Source: Erythrobacter sp. QSSC1-22B
GTDB taxonomy: Bacteria > Pseudomonadota > Alphaproteobacteria > Sphingomonadales > Sphingomonadaceae
Direction of reading: 5' to 3'
Assembly (NCBI RefSeq): GCF_001678665.1
Contig: NZ_LZRP01000001.1
Coordinates: 248,001 to 312,000, forward strand
Length of the DNA: 64,000 nucleotides
The stretch's first letter is position 1. Each line of letters starts with the position of its first letter. Made by a program: the position numbers and the translations under genes. The notes under the pieces were generated by a model, which did not search any database, was not told the origin of the DNA, and saw only the letters and a program-made list of their open reading frames with translations. Below, in pieces: positions 16,968 to 26,801 of the stretch.

Positions 16968-19109
16968 ATGGCCATCCCGGCATTGAGTTCGAAAGGAACG
17001 GGCATCCCAGATCCAGATCTTCCCGCAAATCCCAAGAAAATGTCGAAGAACCTCAAGCTGTTCGACGTCTATGCCGTCGCAACGGGAGCGATGTTCTCTT
17101 CCGGCCTGTTCCTCCTTCCAGGCATTGCAGCGGCTCAGACGGGTAACTCGGTCTATCTCGCGTATCTGGTCGCCGGGTTGATGATCCTGCCGGCGATGTT
17201 CTGCATGGCGGAACTGTCGACCGCGATGCCGCGAGCGGGCGGAGCGTATTTCTTTCTCGATCGTAGCATGGGCCCGTTGATGGGCACGGTCGGAGGTGTG
17301 GGATCCTGGGTGGCGACGGTGTTCAAGAGCGCTTTCGCCCTGGTCGGGATGGGGGCCTATCTTGCGATCTACATCGACTTGCCGATCACGGTTACGGCCA
17401 TCGTACTGACCGTCGCCTTCGGCCTGCTCAACGTCTTCGGAGCGAAAGAGACGACGCTGCTGCAGCGCATTCTGGTGGGGACGCTGGTGGTGATCCTGAC
17501 CGCCTTCGTCACGATCGGCCTGGCGCGCACGGGAATAGCCGATGTGCTGACGCCCGAGCCGGCGTATGGCGCTTTTTTCCGCGACGGCTTCGGCGGGTTC
17601 TTTGCGACGATCGGGCTTGTCTTCGTATCCTATGCAGGGCTTACCAAGGTCGCCAGCATCTCCGAAGAAATCGAGAATCCCGATCGCAATATCCCCCTGG
17701 GGATGGTGCTTTCGCTCTTCACCGCCACCGTGATCTACACTTTGGGCACGCTGTTGATGGTGACTGTTCTGCCACCGCAGGAACTGTTCGAAAGCCTCAC
17801 GCCCGTGGCGGATGCAGGCGAGGTCTTCCTTGGCGGTTTGCCATACGATCTGGGCGTCACGCTTGTCGTCGTGGCGGCTGTCGCTGCGTTCGCCTCGACC
17901 GGGAATGCCGGGATCATGTCCGCTTCGCGCTATCCCTTCGCCATGGCGAAAGACAAGCTGTTGCCGTCGCGACTGAGCGTGCTGGGCCGCAGCGGCACAC
18001 CGGTGCTGGCCATTGCCGTCACCGTGGTCACCATGATCGCAGTGCTGTTGGTCTTCGACGTCGAGTCGGTGGCCAAGCTTGCCAGCGCATTCCAGCTCCT
18101 GTTGTTCGGACTGGTCTGCCTCGCGGTGATCGTGATGCGCGAGAGCCGGATAGACAGCTATCGGCCGGGGTTCAAAGTGCCGCTTTACCCATGGCTTCCC
18201 CTGATCGGGGTCCTCCTGGCATTCTGGCTGATCCTCGAAATGGGTGCGGTGTCCATCCTGTTCACTGCCCTGCTCGCTGTCGGATGCGGCCTTTACTACC
18301 AGTTCTATGCCTCGAAGCGGGTGAAACGACGCGGCGCGATCTTTCATATGCACCGTCATCTGGGCCACAGCACTTATGAGGGGATCGAGCGCGAGTTGTC
18401 CTCGATCGTCCATGAGAAGACCCAGCCGCAAAACCTGAACTACGAGAGCGTCGTGGCACGCTCGGTGCTACTCGATCGTACGGAGGGGCGTTTCGATCGC
18501 AAGCGGCTTGTCGAAGAGATGGTCGAAGTCGCACAGCAGCGGTTCGGAATGGATGAGAGTGCCATCCGGGCCGTGTTCGAAGGCGAACGGATGGATGTGC
18601 ATGCGATCCGCCCGAACATGTATCTGGCCTACAAATCGGTTCCCGACCTCGAGCAATCCCAGCTTTTCATTTTCCGCTTCGGGGGAGGCGCGACGGTCGA
18701 CATCCTGGGTTCCCGCGATGTCCACACGCTGATGTATCTGATCCTGCCGCAAGAGCCGGCCGGGCTGGACCTGCGGATCGTGGGCCATCTGGCAGAAGTG
18801 GCGCAAAGCGACAAATTCGAAGAGCGCTGGCTTGATGCGAATGACGAAAAGGACCTCACCAAGGTTCTCGTCCGCGACGACCATTTCGTTCGGGATCACG
18901 TTTCCGAAATCCCGGCTCTGTCCTCACAGCTGGACTCCGATCTCGGGGAAATCGAGCTGCCCGGCTCCTGTCTGGTCGTGATGATAGAGCGCGACGGCAA
19001 GCTTATCATTGGAAGAAGCGATTTACGGCTCCAGGAGCGTGACCTCATTTCGATCCTCGGCGAACCAGAGGACTTGAGCCTGCTTTTCGATCCGTCCTAT
19101 CTCGATTGA
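16968..19109 (+). CDS. APC-family permease fused to PTS EIIA-like and TrkA-C-like domains
   Basis: A 713-residue protein. Residues about 25-450 form an amino acid/polyamine/organocation transporter with about 12 membrane segments (for example VYAVATGAMFSSGLFLLPG). A soluble part of about 250 residues follows: an EIIA-like domain (HTLMYLILPQEPAGLDLRIVG) and a terminal TrkA-C/RCK-like piece (LPGSCLVVMIERDGKLIIG, then SDLRLQERDLISILGEP). At the usual EIIA phospho-His position the sequence reads YLAYKSVPD, so the His appears replaced by Tyr. The start ATG 16968 has a GAGG seven bases upstream; ATG 17040 is the alternative. The GC content is lower than in the neighbours (rows at 17101 and 18601 count 37 and 34 of 60), suggesting a different origin. 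The substrate is unknown. Confidence 0.8.
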   Translation: MAIPALSSKGTGIPDPDLPANPKKMSKNLKLFDVYAVATGAMFSSGLFLLPGIAAAQTGNSVYLAYLVAGLMILPAMFCMAELSTAMPRAGGAYFFLDRSMGPLMGTVGGVGSWVATVFKSAFALVGMGAYLAIYIDLPITVTAIVLTVAFGLLNVFGAKETTLLQRILVGTLVVILTAFVTIGLARTGIADVLTPEPAYGAFFRDGFGGFFATIGLVFVSYAGLTKVASISEEIENPDRNIPLGMVLSLFTATVIYTLGTLLMVTVLPPQELFESLTPVADAGEVFLGGLPYDLGVTLVVVAAVAAFASTGNAGIMSASRYPFAMAKDKLLPSRLSVLGRSGTPVLAIAVTVVTMIAVLLVFDVESVAKLASAFQLLLFGLVCLAVIVMRESRIDSYRPGFKVPLYPWLPLIGVLLAFWLILEMGAVSILFTALLAVGCGLYYQFYASKRVKRRGAIFHMHRHLGHSTYEGIERELSSIVHEKTQPQNLNYESVVARSVLLDRTEGRFDRKRLVEEMVEVAQQRFGMDESAIRAVFEGERMDVHAIRPNMYLAYKSVPDLEQSQLFIFRFGGGATVDILGSRDVHTLMYLILPQEPAGLDLRIVGHLAEVAQSDKFEERWLDANDEKDLTKVLVRDDHFVRDHVSEIPALSSQLDSDLGEIELPGSCLVVMIERDGKLIIGRSDLRLQERDLISILGEPEDLSLLFDPSYLD

Positions 19110-19228
19110 CCGCGCAGAGAGCTGTTCGACTGTTTGATTTACCCCGTCGGATTCCCTCGGTGGCCTTGCCCGTCCGCACCGCCCCGCAACTGCGCTCCTG
19201 GCGAGGACGACCTAAACATCGCGCTCTT

Positions 19229-19663
19229 CTAGAACCCCTCGCCCGCCTCGCCCGGCGCGAAGCGCACTAGCCTGCTGTCGATCAGCGCCGCGGTGCGGTT
19301 GACGACCGCCTTCTGGTATTCGGGATCGGTGACCATCTCGAGGAAGGCCCCGGCGGTCGGATATTGCGCGACGAAGCCGTCGTCCCAGCGCATCGCATCG
19401 GGGCCGGTCACTACCGTTTCGAACAATCCGCGCCAGACGATACTGCCGCCCACGCGCTTGAAGATCGGGCCGGAGGTGGCACCGTATTCCTCATAGGCCC
19501 GCCGCCCGCTCCATCCCTTGCCGGCGTTCTCGTGCCCATCGGGATATTCCGCCACATCGCGATATTGCAGCAGGTTGAGCATATGGATCGGCCGGTCGCG
19601 TGGCAGGTCCTTGAAGGCGTCAAAATTGGCGCGGCTCGGGTCGATATAGGTCTCGTTGGACAT
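19229..19663 (-). CDS. DUF1330 family protein
   Basis: A 144-residue protein of the DUF1330 dimeric alpha-beta barrel type; no reaction is established. Family-like segments: PIHMLNLLQYRDVAEY at the N-terminus, then IVWRGLFETVVTGPDAMRWDDGFVAQYPTAGAFLEMV and a short C-terminus. The start ATG 19663 has GAGGAAACCC directly upstream. It lies 40 bp downstream of the fatty acyl-CoA ligase gene in the same direction, so it is probably co-transcribed and may act on a related acyl or hydroxylated metabolite. Confidence 0.8.
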   Translation of the reverse strand: MSNETYIDPSRANFDAFKDLPRDRPIHMLNLLQYRDVAEYPDGHENAGKGWSGRRAYEEYGATSGPIFKRVGGSIVWRGLFETVVTGPDAMRWDDGFVAQYPTAGAFLEMVTDPEYQKAVVNRTAALIDSRLVRFAPGEAGEGF

Positions 19664-19703
19664 GGGTTTCCTCGGTTTCTGCCAATTCGCCGACTGCCTG
19701 CGA

Positions 19704-21302
19704 TCACTCTTTTAGACGGTATTCCGCAAAGCGATCGCGCAGATCTTTCTTGCTGATCTTGCCGGTGGCGGTGTGGGGGATGTCGTCGACAAATTCGACC
19801 GCATCGGGCAGCCACCATTTGGCGACCTTGTCGGCCAGGAATTCGATCACCTCGCCACCTGTCACATCGTGGCCTTCCTTCTTGACCACGAACAGCACCG
19901 GGCGCTCGTCCCATTTGGGGTGGTGGATCCCGATCGCGGCGGCCTCGGCCACCGCCGGATGGCCGACCGCTGCGTTCTCCAGCTCGACCGAGCTGATCCA
20001 TTCACCGCCCGACTTGATCACGTCCTTGGTGCGGTCGGTGATCTGCATGGTGCCATCGGGATGCAGGATCGCGACATCGCCGGTGTCGAACCAGCCGCCC
20101 TCGAGCAGCGCGTCCTCCTCGGCGCGGAAATAGCGCCGGATCACCCATGGCCCGCGGATGTGCAGTGCGCCCGAGCTCTCGCCATCGCGCGGCAGGACCT
20201 GGGTGGGATCGTCGAGGCTGACGGTGCGCAGCTCGACCCCGAAGGTCGGGCGGCCCTGCATCGCGGTCTTGTCGACCTGTTCCTCGAAGGTGAGCTGGTC
20301 CCAATCGTGGGTCGGGCCGCCGACCGTGCCGATCGGGCTGGTCTCGGTCATCCCCCAGGCGTGCTGGACACGGGTGCCGTTCTTCATCAGCCGCTCGATC
20401 ATGAAGCGCGGCGCGGCCGAGCCGCCGATGGTCGCAGCCTTGAGCTTGGGCAGCTCGAGCCCCTTGGCATCGCAATACTGGAAATGCGCCAGCCACACGG
20501 TGGGCACGCCGGCGCTGTCGGTGACGCCTTCAGTCTTCATCAGCTCGTCGAGCACCGCGGGATCGTTGACCGCGGAAAACACGAATTTGATCCCCGCCAT
20601 CGCGCCCGCATAGGGCAGGCCCCAGCTTGCAGCGTGGAACATCGGCACCACGGGGAGCATTACGCTCGAGGCGCTGAAGTTGAACGCCGCGGGTTGGAGC
20701 CCGGCAATGGCGTGAAGCACGGTCGAGCGGTGTTCGTAGAGCACGCCCTTGGGATGCCCGGTGGTGCCGCTGGTGTAACACAGCATGCACGGATCGCGCT
20801 CGTCGCCCTCGACCCATTCGAAATCGCCATCCTGCTGGCCGATCCAGTCTTCGAAGGCCGGCGCGTGCTCATCCGAATCGTAGCAGATGTAGTGCTCGAT
20901 CGTGGTCCAGCGGTCGCGCATCATGTCGACCACCGGCTGGAAGGCCGCATCGTAACACAGCACCTTATCCTCCGCGTGGTTGACGATATATTCGAGCTGA
21001 TCCTCGAACAGGCGCGGGTTCACCGTGTGCAGCACCCCGCCCATTCCGGCTACACCATACCAGCTGACCAGATGGCGCGCGTGGTTCATCGCCAGGCTGG
21101 CAACCCGGTCGCCGGGTTTCACCCCCAGCGCCTGAAGCGCCTGCGCCATTTTCAGCGCGTCGCGGCGGATGCCGTTCCAGTCGGTGCGCGTTTCGCTGCC
21201 ATCGGCCCAGCGCGTGACGATTTCGCGCGTCCCCGCTTCGCGCGCGGCGTGATCGATCACATGCGTTACCCGCATGGTCCAGTCCTGCATGGCTCCCGAC
21301 AT
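19704..21302 (-). CDS. Long-chain fatty acyl-CoA ligase
   Basis: A 532-residue AMP-forming ligase that activates fatty acids with ATP and CoA. The AMP-binding signature is LCYTSGTTGHPKGVLYEHRS (about 175-194), followed by the A5-type motif HAWGMTETSPIG, then GWFDTGDVA, and the C-terminal hinge/Lys region DRTKDVIKSGGEWIS and GKISKKDLRD. The start ATG 21302 has GGAGAGAG upstream; a TTG two codons earlier is unlikely. It leads a two-gene unit with the DUF1330 gene. It is independent of the exosortase-linked ligase at the window start. Confidence 0.92.
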   Translation of the reverse strand: MSGAMQDWTMRVTHVIDHAAREAGTREIVTRWADGSETRTDWNGIRRDALKMAQALQALGVKPGDRVASLAMNHARHLVSWYGVAGMGGVLHTVNPRLFEDQLEYIVNHAEDKVLCYDAAFQPVVDMMRDRWTTIEHYICYDSDEHAPAFEDWIGQQDGDFEWVEGDERDPCMLCYTSGTTGHPKGVLYEHRSTVLHAIAGLQPAAFNFSASSVMLPVVPMFHAASWGLPYAGAMAGIKFVFSAVNDPAVLDELMKTEGVTDSAGVPTVWLAHFQYCDAKGLELPKLKAATIGGSAAPRFMIERLMKNGTRVQHAWGMTETSPIGTVGGPTHDWDQLTFEEQVDKTAMQGRPTFGVELRTVSLDDPTQVLPRDGESSGALHIRGPWVIRRYFRAEEDALLEGGWFDTGDVAILHPDGTMQITDRTKDVIKSGGEWISSVELENAAVGHPAVAEAAAIGIHHPKWDERPVLFVVKKEGHDVTGGEVIEFLADKVAKWWLPDAVEFVDDIPHTATGKISKKDLRDRFAEYRLKE

Positions 21303-21346
21303 TCGCAACTCTCTCCCGTGTTTGCTGCCCGTTGGTGGGCATGCAT

Positions 21347-24300
21347 TCAGGCGACGAGGCGGAGATGACTCCCACCGCGCCGCGTGGTCAGATGCACATT
21401 GGCAAGCCCGGGCACGCTTGCCAAGCGTTCGGCGAGTTCGCCGTCGAGCTGGAACCCGCTGCCGAGCCTTAACGTGGGCTCGATCGCCAGCCCGGTGCGC
21501 AGCGTGGCGATGACCTCGCCGGTGCCGCCGGTTTCCCCGAGCTCCATCTGCAGCGCGGCAAGACCCGCCTCCTCGGTGACATCGAGGCTGAGCGTCATCC
21601 GGGCGCTGCTCGAGACCTGTTCGAGCGGCACCCCGCCGCGCACGGTGATCCGCGGCGGCTCATCGGGGCTCGGGCTGTCGAGCTCGACCTGCAACAGCAG
21701 GCAGGTCTGGTCCTCGGCCCAACGGAGGAAATTCTCGACCAGGCTTTCCTCGAAACAGGCGGCGCTGAACTGGCCGGAGGCATCGGAGAAATCGGCGCGG
21801 ACAAAGGGCTTGCCGCGCCGCGTCGTGCCCTTGTTCACCTTTTCGATCATCGCCGCCATCACCGCCGGCGCGCGTCCGCCCACAGGGGCTGCGCCAGTCA
21901 TCAACGAAGCGTAGCTGCGCGCGCCATTGGCCGAGGCGACCTGACGCCAGGCCTGGACCGGGTGATCGGAAAAATAGAACCCGAAATTGTCGCGCTCATG
22001 CGCCATCATCTGCGCGCGCGGCCACGGTTCGACCTCCTTGAGCCTGAGTGTCTCGCCCTGATGGCTTTCCTCGCCGCCGAACAGCGCCGCCTGCCCGCTC
22101 GAGCGCTCGCGCTCGGCGGCATCGGCCACCGCCAGCAACAGGTCGGCATTCTCGAACACCTTGGCGCGGTTGGGCTCGAGCGAATCGAGCGCGCCGGTGC
22201 AGGCCAGCGCCTCGAGCTGGCGCGAATTCATCGAGCCCTTGGGGAGCCGTCCGAACAGGTCGGACAGGCTCTCGAACGGGCCCGAGGCATCGCGCTCGGC
22301 GCAGATCGCGTCCATCGCCTTGCCGCCGACATTGCGGATCCCCGCCAGCGCATAGCGCACCGCATAGCCATCGTCGGTCTGCTCGACCCCGAATTCGGCG
22401 ACCGAGGCGTTGATGCAGGGCGGCGCGATGGTCACCCCGCCCGGCCGCAGCGGCGAGCGGCGTGCGTCGTCGACGAACACTGCGAGCTTTTCCGACTGGT
22501 GCATGTCGAAACACATCGAGGCGGCGAAGAACTCTTCCGGGTAATGCGCCTTCATCCAGGCGGTCTGGTAGGCGAGCAGCGCATAGGCGGCGGCGTGCGA
22601 CTTGTTGAAACCGTAGCCGGCGAATTTGTCGATCAAGTCGAACAGCTCGTTGGCCTTGCGGGCATCGATCCCCGAGACGGTCTTGCAGCCATCGACGAAG
22701 CGCTGGCGCTGGGCGTCCATCTCGGCCTGGACCTTCTTGCCCATCGCGCGCCGCAACAGATCGGCATCGCCGAGCGAATAGCCCGCGAGGATCTGCGCGG
22801 CCTGCATCACCTGTTCCTGATAGACGAAAATGCCGTAGGTCTCGGCGAGGATTTCCTCCAGTCGGGGGTGCGGGTACTCGATCGGCACCTCGCCCGCCTT
22901 GCGCTTGCCGAACAGAGGGATGTTGTCCATCGGGCCCGGGCGATAGAGCGAGACCAGCGCGATGATGTCGCCGAAATTGGTCGGCTTCACCGCGGTCAGC
23001 GTGCGGCGCATGCCCTCGGATTCGAGCTGGAAGACGCCCACCGTGTGGCCCGATTTCATCAGCTCGTAGACCGCCGGATCGTCGAGCTCGAGCAGCGCGA
23101 GATCGATGCTGACGCCGCGTTTCTCCAGCAGATCGGTCGCCTTCTTGAGCACCGACAGCGTCTTGAGGCCGAGAAAGTCGAACTTGACCAGACCGCTCGA
23201 CTCGACATGCTTCATGTCGAACTGCGTCACCGGCATGTCCGAACGCGGATCGCGGTAAAGCGGCACCAGCTGCGCCAGCGGCCTGTCGCCGATCACAACG
23301 CCCGCGGCGTGGGTCGAGGAATTGCGCGGAAAACCCTCGAGCTGCATCGCCAGATCGACCAGCCGCTTCACATCATTGTCGTTCTCGTATTCGCGGCGGA
23401 AATCGGCCGCACCATTGAGCGTGCGCGGCAGCGTCCACGGGTCGGTGGGATGGTTCGGCACCATCTTGCACAGCCGGTCGACCTGGCCGTAGCTCATCTG
23501 CAGGATTCGGCCCGTATCGCGGAGTACCGCGCGCGCCTTGAGCTTGCCGAAGGTGATGATCTGCGCGACGTGGTCGTGGCCGTATTTGTCCTGGACGTAG
23601 CGGATCACCTCGCCGCGGCGGGTTTCGCAGAAATCGATGTCGAAATCTGGCATCGAAACGCGTTCGGGGTTGAGGAAGCGCTCGAACAGCAGCCCGAGCT
23701 TGAGCGGATCGAGATCCGTGATGGTCAGCGCCCAGGCGACCACACTACCTGCGCCCGAACCACGCCCCGGGCCCACCGGGATATCCTGTTCCTTGGCCCA
23801 TTTGATGAAATCGGCAACGATCAGGAAGTAACCGGGAAAGCCCATCTGGTTGATGATCCCGACCTCGTAGTCGAGCCGGTCGAAATACACCCGCCGCTCC
23901 TCGTCGCTCATCGCGCCGTAGGGCACCAGCCGCGCTTCCAGCCCGGCGCGCGCATCCGAGGCCAGCATCCGCGCCTCGCCCTCGACATCACCCGCGAGGC
24001 TCGGCAGAATCGGCGCGCGGTTGGGCGGCGCGAAGGCGCAGCGCTGCGCAATCACCAGCGTGTTGGCCACCGCTTCGGGGAGATCGGCGAAGCCCTCGTC
24101 CATCATGCTTGCCGATTTGACGAAGCTTTCGGGATTGGAGCGCAGCCGGTCTTCGGCATCGACATGGGTCGATCCGGCGATGCACAGCATGGCGTCGTGC
24201 GCCTTATGCATATGCGGTTCGGCGTAATTAGCTGGATTGGTGGCGACCAGCGGCAGGTCGCGGGCGTAGGCGAGCGCGATCAAAGCATCTTCCGCTGCCA

Positions 24301-24847
24301 TCTCGACCGGATCGCCGCGCCGCGCGAGTTCGATATAGAGCCGCTCGGGGAACAGCGCCTGCAGATGGTCGAGCAACGCCTCGCCGTGGCTGGTCTGCCC
24401 CTCGGCAAGCAGCCTGGTCACCGCGCCCTCGCTGGCGCCGGTGAGCGCGATCAGGCCCTCGGTACGACCAACGAAATCCGCAAGCAGGACATGCGGCTCG
24501 AATTCGAGCGGGCGTTCGAGATGCGCCCTGCTGACGAGGTGACACAGATTGTCGTAGCCGGTCTCGTCCTGCGCATAGAGCGGGAGGTAATCGACCTGCT
24601 TGCCGGTGCTGCCATCGTCGCGCGCGCGCGCGACCCCCAGCAGCGTGCCGATGATCGGCTGGATGCCCTCGTCGAGACACGCCTTGGCGAACATGACCGC
24701 GCCGTAAAGCCCGTTGCGATCGGCCAGCGCGATGGCGGGAAAGCCGCGTTCCCTGGCCAGTTTCGCCATCGCCTTGGGCTCGATCGCGCCTTCGAGCATG
24801 GAGTAGGCGGAGAGAACGCGCAGCGGTACGAAGGGAGCAAAAGGCAT
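21347..24847 (-). CDS. dnaE: DNA polymerase III subunit alpha
   Basis: A 1166-residue replicative polymerase. The N-terminal PHP domain starts APFVPLRVLSAYSMLEG; the first metal-binding His of active PHP domains is absent, so proofreading must come from a separate epsilon subunit. The palm has PGRGSGAGSVVAW and the catalytic acidic motif PDFDIDFCETRRGE. Finger and thumb regions (SSTHAAGVVIGD, VSLYRPGPMDNIP, NKSHAAAYALLAYQTAW) are complete, with a C-terminal OB/tau-binding region. The start ATG 24847 matches the family N-terminus; the frame is open a little further upstream. The size and PHP region fit dnaE1, not the error-prone dnaE2. Confidence 0.97.
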   Translation of the reverse strand: MPFAPFVPLRVLSAYSMLEGAIEPKAMAKLARERGFPAIALADRNGLYGAVMFAKACLDEGIQPIIGTLLGVARARDDGSTGKQVDYLPLYAQDETGYDNLCHLVSRAHLERPLEFEPHVLLADFVGRTEGLIALTGASEGAVTRLLAEGQTSHGEALLDHLQALFPERLYIELARRGDPVEMAAEDALIALAYARDLPLVATNPANYAEPHMHKAHDAMLCIAGSTHVDAEDRLRSNPESFVKSASMMDEGFADLPEAVANTLVIAQRCAFAPPNRAPILPSLAGDVEGEARMLASDARAGLEARLVPYGAMSDEERRVYFDRLDYEVGIINQMGFPGYFLIVADFIKWAKEQDIPVGPGRGSGAGSVVAWALTITDLDPLKLGLLFERFLNPERVSMPDFDIDFCETRRGEVIRYVQDKYGHDHVAQIITFGKLKARAVLRDTGRILQMSYGQVDRLCKMVPNHPTDPWTLPRTLNGAADFRREYENDNDVKRLVDLAMQLEGFPRNSSTHAAGVVIGDRPLAQLVPLYRDPRSDMPVTQFDMKHVESSGLVKFDFLGLKTLSVLKKATDLLEKRGVSIDLALLELDDPAVYELMKSGHTVGVFQLESEGMRRTLTAVKPTNFGDIIALVSLYRPGPMDNIPLFGKRKAGEVPIEYPHPRLEEILAETYGIFVYQEQVMQAAQILAGYSLGDADLLRRAMGKKVQAEMDAQRQRFVDGCKTVSGIDARKANELFDLIDKFAGYGFNKSHAAAYALLAYQTAWMKAHYPEEFFAASMCFDMHQSEKLAVFVDDARRSPLRPGGVTIAPPCINASVAEFGVEQTDDGYAVRYALAGIRNVGGKAMDAICAERDASGPFESLSDLFGRLPKGSMNSRQLEALACTGALDSLEPNRAKVFENADLLLAVADAAERERSSGQAALFGGEESHQGETLRLKEVEPWPRAQMMAHERDNFGFYFSDHPVQAWRQVASANGARSYASLMTGAAPVGGRAPAVMAAMIEKVNKGTTRRGKPFVRADFSDASGQFSAACFEESLVENFLRWAEDQTCLLLQVELDSPSPDEPPRITVRGGVPLEQVSSSARMTLSLDVTEEAGLAALQMELGETGGTGEVIATLRTGLAIEPTLRLGSGFQLDGELAERLASVPGLANVHLTTRRGGSHLRLVA

Positions 24848-24940
24848 GGCACGGATATGCGCTGCCGGCGCGGATTCGCCAAGGGAGCGGCGGCGGTTTT
24901 CCGGCATCGCAGCCAGCAACCAGCCGCGCCAATATTCAGG

Positions 24941-25270
24941 TCAGACTTCGTCGGTCGCCCTGATCTTGCGCCGCGTATCGCGCACCGTCGACCAGGCGCC
25001 GTAGAGGATCAGCGCGGCGAGAAAGATCCACACCCACAGCGGGATGTCCTGGCCGAAGATTCCCAGATAAATATAGGCGGAGACGAAGAAGAACCCCGCC
25101 AGCATGGTCGGCAGCACGGTCGAGCGACCGGCGCGCGCGCGCTTCACCAGCCAGGCGATCGAGCCGAGAAAGAACGGGATTGCGCCGATATAGATCGCCC
25201 CGAAAACATAGGGGTTCACATTGTATTGCCCGCCGAGCGACAGCAGCCAGTCGTTGAAGGCTTCGAGCAT
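24941..25270 (-). CDS. Small membrane protein of unknown function
   Basis: A 109-residue protein with three hydrophobic segments (VNPYVFGAIYIGAIPFFLG; LPTMLAGFFFVSAYIYLG; PLWVWIFLAALILYGAW) separated by a basic loop KRARAGR, so probably an inner-membrane protein with three helices. I do not recognise a named family. The start ATG 25270 has AGGAG seven bases upstream. It lies 39 bp after the glutathione peroxidase gene in the same orientation, suggesting co-expression. Confidence 0.75.
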   Translation of the reverse strand: MLEAFNDWLLSLGGQYNVNPYVFGAIYIGAIPFFLGSIAWLVKRARAGRSTVLPTMLAGFFFVSAYIYLGIFGQDIPLWVWIFLAALILYGAWSTVRDTRRKIRATDEV

Positions 25271-25309
25271 GGGTTTCTCCTGTGGCCCATTCGGCGCCAC
25301 GCAATCCGG

Positions 25310-25789
25310 TTAGAGCAGCGCTTCGATATCCGCAGCTATACCAGCGGGCTTGTCGCTGGGGCCGTAGCGCCTGACCACCTTGCCGTCGCGGTCGATCAGG
25401 AATTTGGTGAAGTTCCACTTGATCGCTTTGGAGCCCAGCACGCCCTTGGCCTCGCGCTTGAGCCAGTCGAACAGCGGACTGGCGCCGGGTCCGTTGACCT
25501 CGACCTTTTCCATCAAGGGGAAGGTGACGCCGAAATTGACCTTGCAGAATTCGCCGATTTCTTCGGCAGAGCCCGGTTCCTGCCCGCCGAACTGGTTGCA
25601 GGGGAAGCCCAGCACCTCGAAACCGCGATCGCCGAAATCGCGGTAAAGCTCCTCCAGCCCGTCATATTGCGGGGTGAAGCCGCATTTGCTCGCGGTGTTG
25701 ACCACCAGCAGCACCTTGCCCAGCTTCTCGCCAAGGTCGAGCGGCTCGCCGCGATTGGTGGTGACCGTGAAATCGGCGATGCTGGTCAT
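25310..25789 (-). CDS. Glutathione peroxidase family protein
   Basis: A 159-residue thiol peroxidase that reduces hydroperoxides with glutathione or thioredoxin. The peroxidatic Cys is Cys36 in NTASKCGFTPQY. The other catalytic-tetrad positions are in FPCNQFGGQEPG (Gln) and KWNFTKFLID (Trp, Asn). The length is usual for the bacterial BtuE-type enzymes. The start is ATG 25789. It lies 10 bp after the small hypothetical gene upstream. Confidence 0.95.
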   Translation of the reverse strand: MTSIADFTVTTNRGEPLDLGEKLGKVLLVVNTASKCGFTPQYDGLEELYRDFGDRGFEVLGFPCNQFGGQEPGSAEEIGEFCKVNFGVTFPLMEKVEVNGPGASPLFDWLKREAKGVLGSKAIKWNFTKFLIDRDGKVVRRYGPSDKPAGIAADIEALL

Positions 25790-25799
25790 CGAAACGCGC

Positions 25800-26078
25800 T
25801 CATCCTTGCGGGAAATCCTTGCGCTGGGCCAGCGAAGCGACTTCCTCGGCGTGAAATTCGCGATCGCCGGCCTTCTCGATGTAATAGCTGCTGCGCTCCG
25901 TTTCGGGGAGCATCATCATGTGGCGTATAATCTCGGCGAATGTACCGGAACGCAAGCCCTTGGCACTATCCAGCAGGCTATTGTTTTCACCGACCCGGTG
26001 AAGCGAGGCGCGGTCGTCCCACTGGATGCCTTCGCGGTGCGTATCGTGGGCGTGAAATGTGCTTGGATGGTCAGTCAT
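25800..26078 (-). CDS. Conserved small hypothetical protein
   Basis: A 92-residue soluble protein with no signal or membrane segment and no domain I recognise. It is His-rich at the N-terminus (STFHAHDTHREG) and acidic towards the end (KAGDREFHAEEVASLAQ). A hydrophobic Met-rich patch is RHMMMLPETERSSYYIE. The start ATG 26078 has GGGAG six bases upstream. It sits between lolD and the glutathione peroxidase gene in the same orientation. Confidence 0.7.
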   Translation of the reverse strand: MTDHPSTFHAHDTHREGIQWDDRASLHRVGENNSLLDSAKGLRSGTFAEIIRHMMMLPETERSSYYIEKAGDREFHAEEVASLAQRKDFPQG

Positions 26079-26126
26079 TCGATGCTCCCTTTGGCCGGTC
26101 TAACGCCCGACCCGCGCTGTGGGTCC

Positions 26127-26801
26127 TCAATCCAGCCGACCTTCGTGCAACCGCAGCACCCGGTCCATCTTCGCCGCCAGCCGCTCGTTGTGCGTCGCGA
26201 CCAGCGCGGCGCTGCCTTCGCCGCGAACCAGCTCGAGGAATTGCGCCAGCACCTTGTCGCTGGTCGCCTCGTCGAGATTGCCGGTGGGTTCGTCGGCCAG
26301 CACCAGCGTAGGGCGATTGGCCAGCCCGCGCGCCACCGCGACGCGTTGCTGCTCGCCGCCCGAAAGCTGGCTGGGCCGATGCGTCAGCCGGTGACCCAGC
26401 CCGAGCGCGGTGAGCAGCTCCTCGGCCCGCACCTGCGAATCGGCGCGCGAGCGATTGGCGATCATCTGCGGCAGGACGACATTCTCGCGCGCGTCGAAAT
26501 CGGGCAGCAGGTGGTGGAACTGGTAGACGAAGCCCAGATGGTCGCGGCGCAGCAGCGTTCGCGCATGGGCATCCTTCTGGTCGACCGGCTTGCCCGCAAT
26601 GCGGATTTCGCCGCCGAAGCCGCCTTCGAGCAACCCGACCGCCTGCAACAGCGTCGACTTGCCCGAGCCCGAGGGACCGAGCAGCGCGACGATCTCGCCG
26701 GGCTGGATCGCCATATCCACGCCGCGCAGCACGTCGATCCGCACCCCGCCCTGTTCGAAGCTGCGGGTCAGCCCGCGCAATTCGAGGACCGGCTCATTCA
26801 T
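26127..26801 (-). CDS. lolD: Lipoprotein-releasing system ATP-binding protein
   Basis: A 224-residue ABC ATPase that powers release of lipoproteins from the inner membrane to the carrier LolA. Motifs: Walker [12 protein letters not shown] (about 41-51), signature [14 protein letters not shown], Walker [13 protein letters not shown] and the H-loop VATHNERL. It overlaps the permease gene by 8 bp, which makes a LolD/LolC-type unit clear. The start is ATG 26801. Confidence 0.95.
   Translation of the reverse strand: MNEPVLELRGLTRSFEQGGVRIDVLRGVDMAIQPGEIVALLGPSGSGKSTLLQAVGLLEGGFGGEIRIAGKPVDQKDAHARTLLRRDHLGFVYQFHHLLPDFDARENVVLPQMIANRSRADSQVRAEELLTALGLGHRLTHRPSQLSGGEQQRVAVARGLANRPTLVLADEPTGNLDEATSDKVLAQFLELVRGEGSAALVATHNERLAAKMDRVLRLHEGRLD

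Noticed and set aside
16783-16986. Short + strand open frame (67 codons) before the permease
   Set aside because: No recognisable similarity; overlaps the likely terminator hairpin and the permease ribosome-binding region.
21962-25930. A + strand open frame of 1322 codons across dnaE
   Set aside because: Antisense to dnaE; low-complexity, Arg/His-rich translation typical of GC-rich shadow frames.
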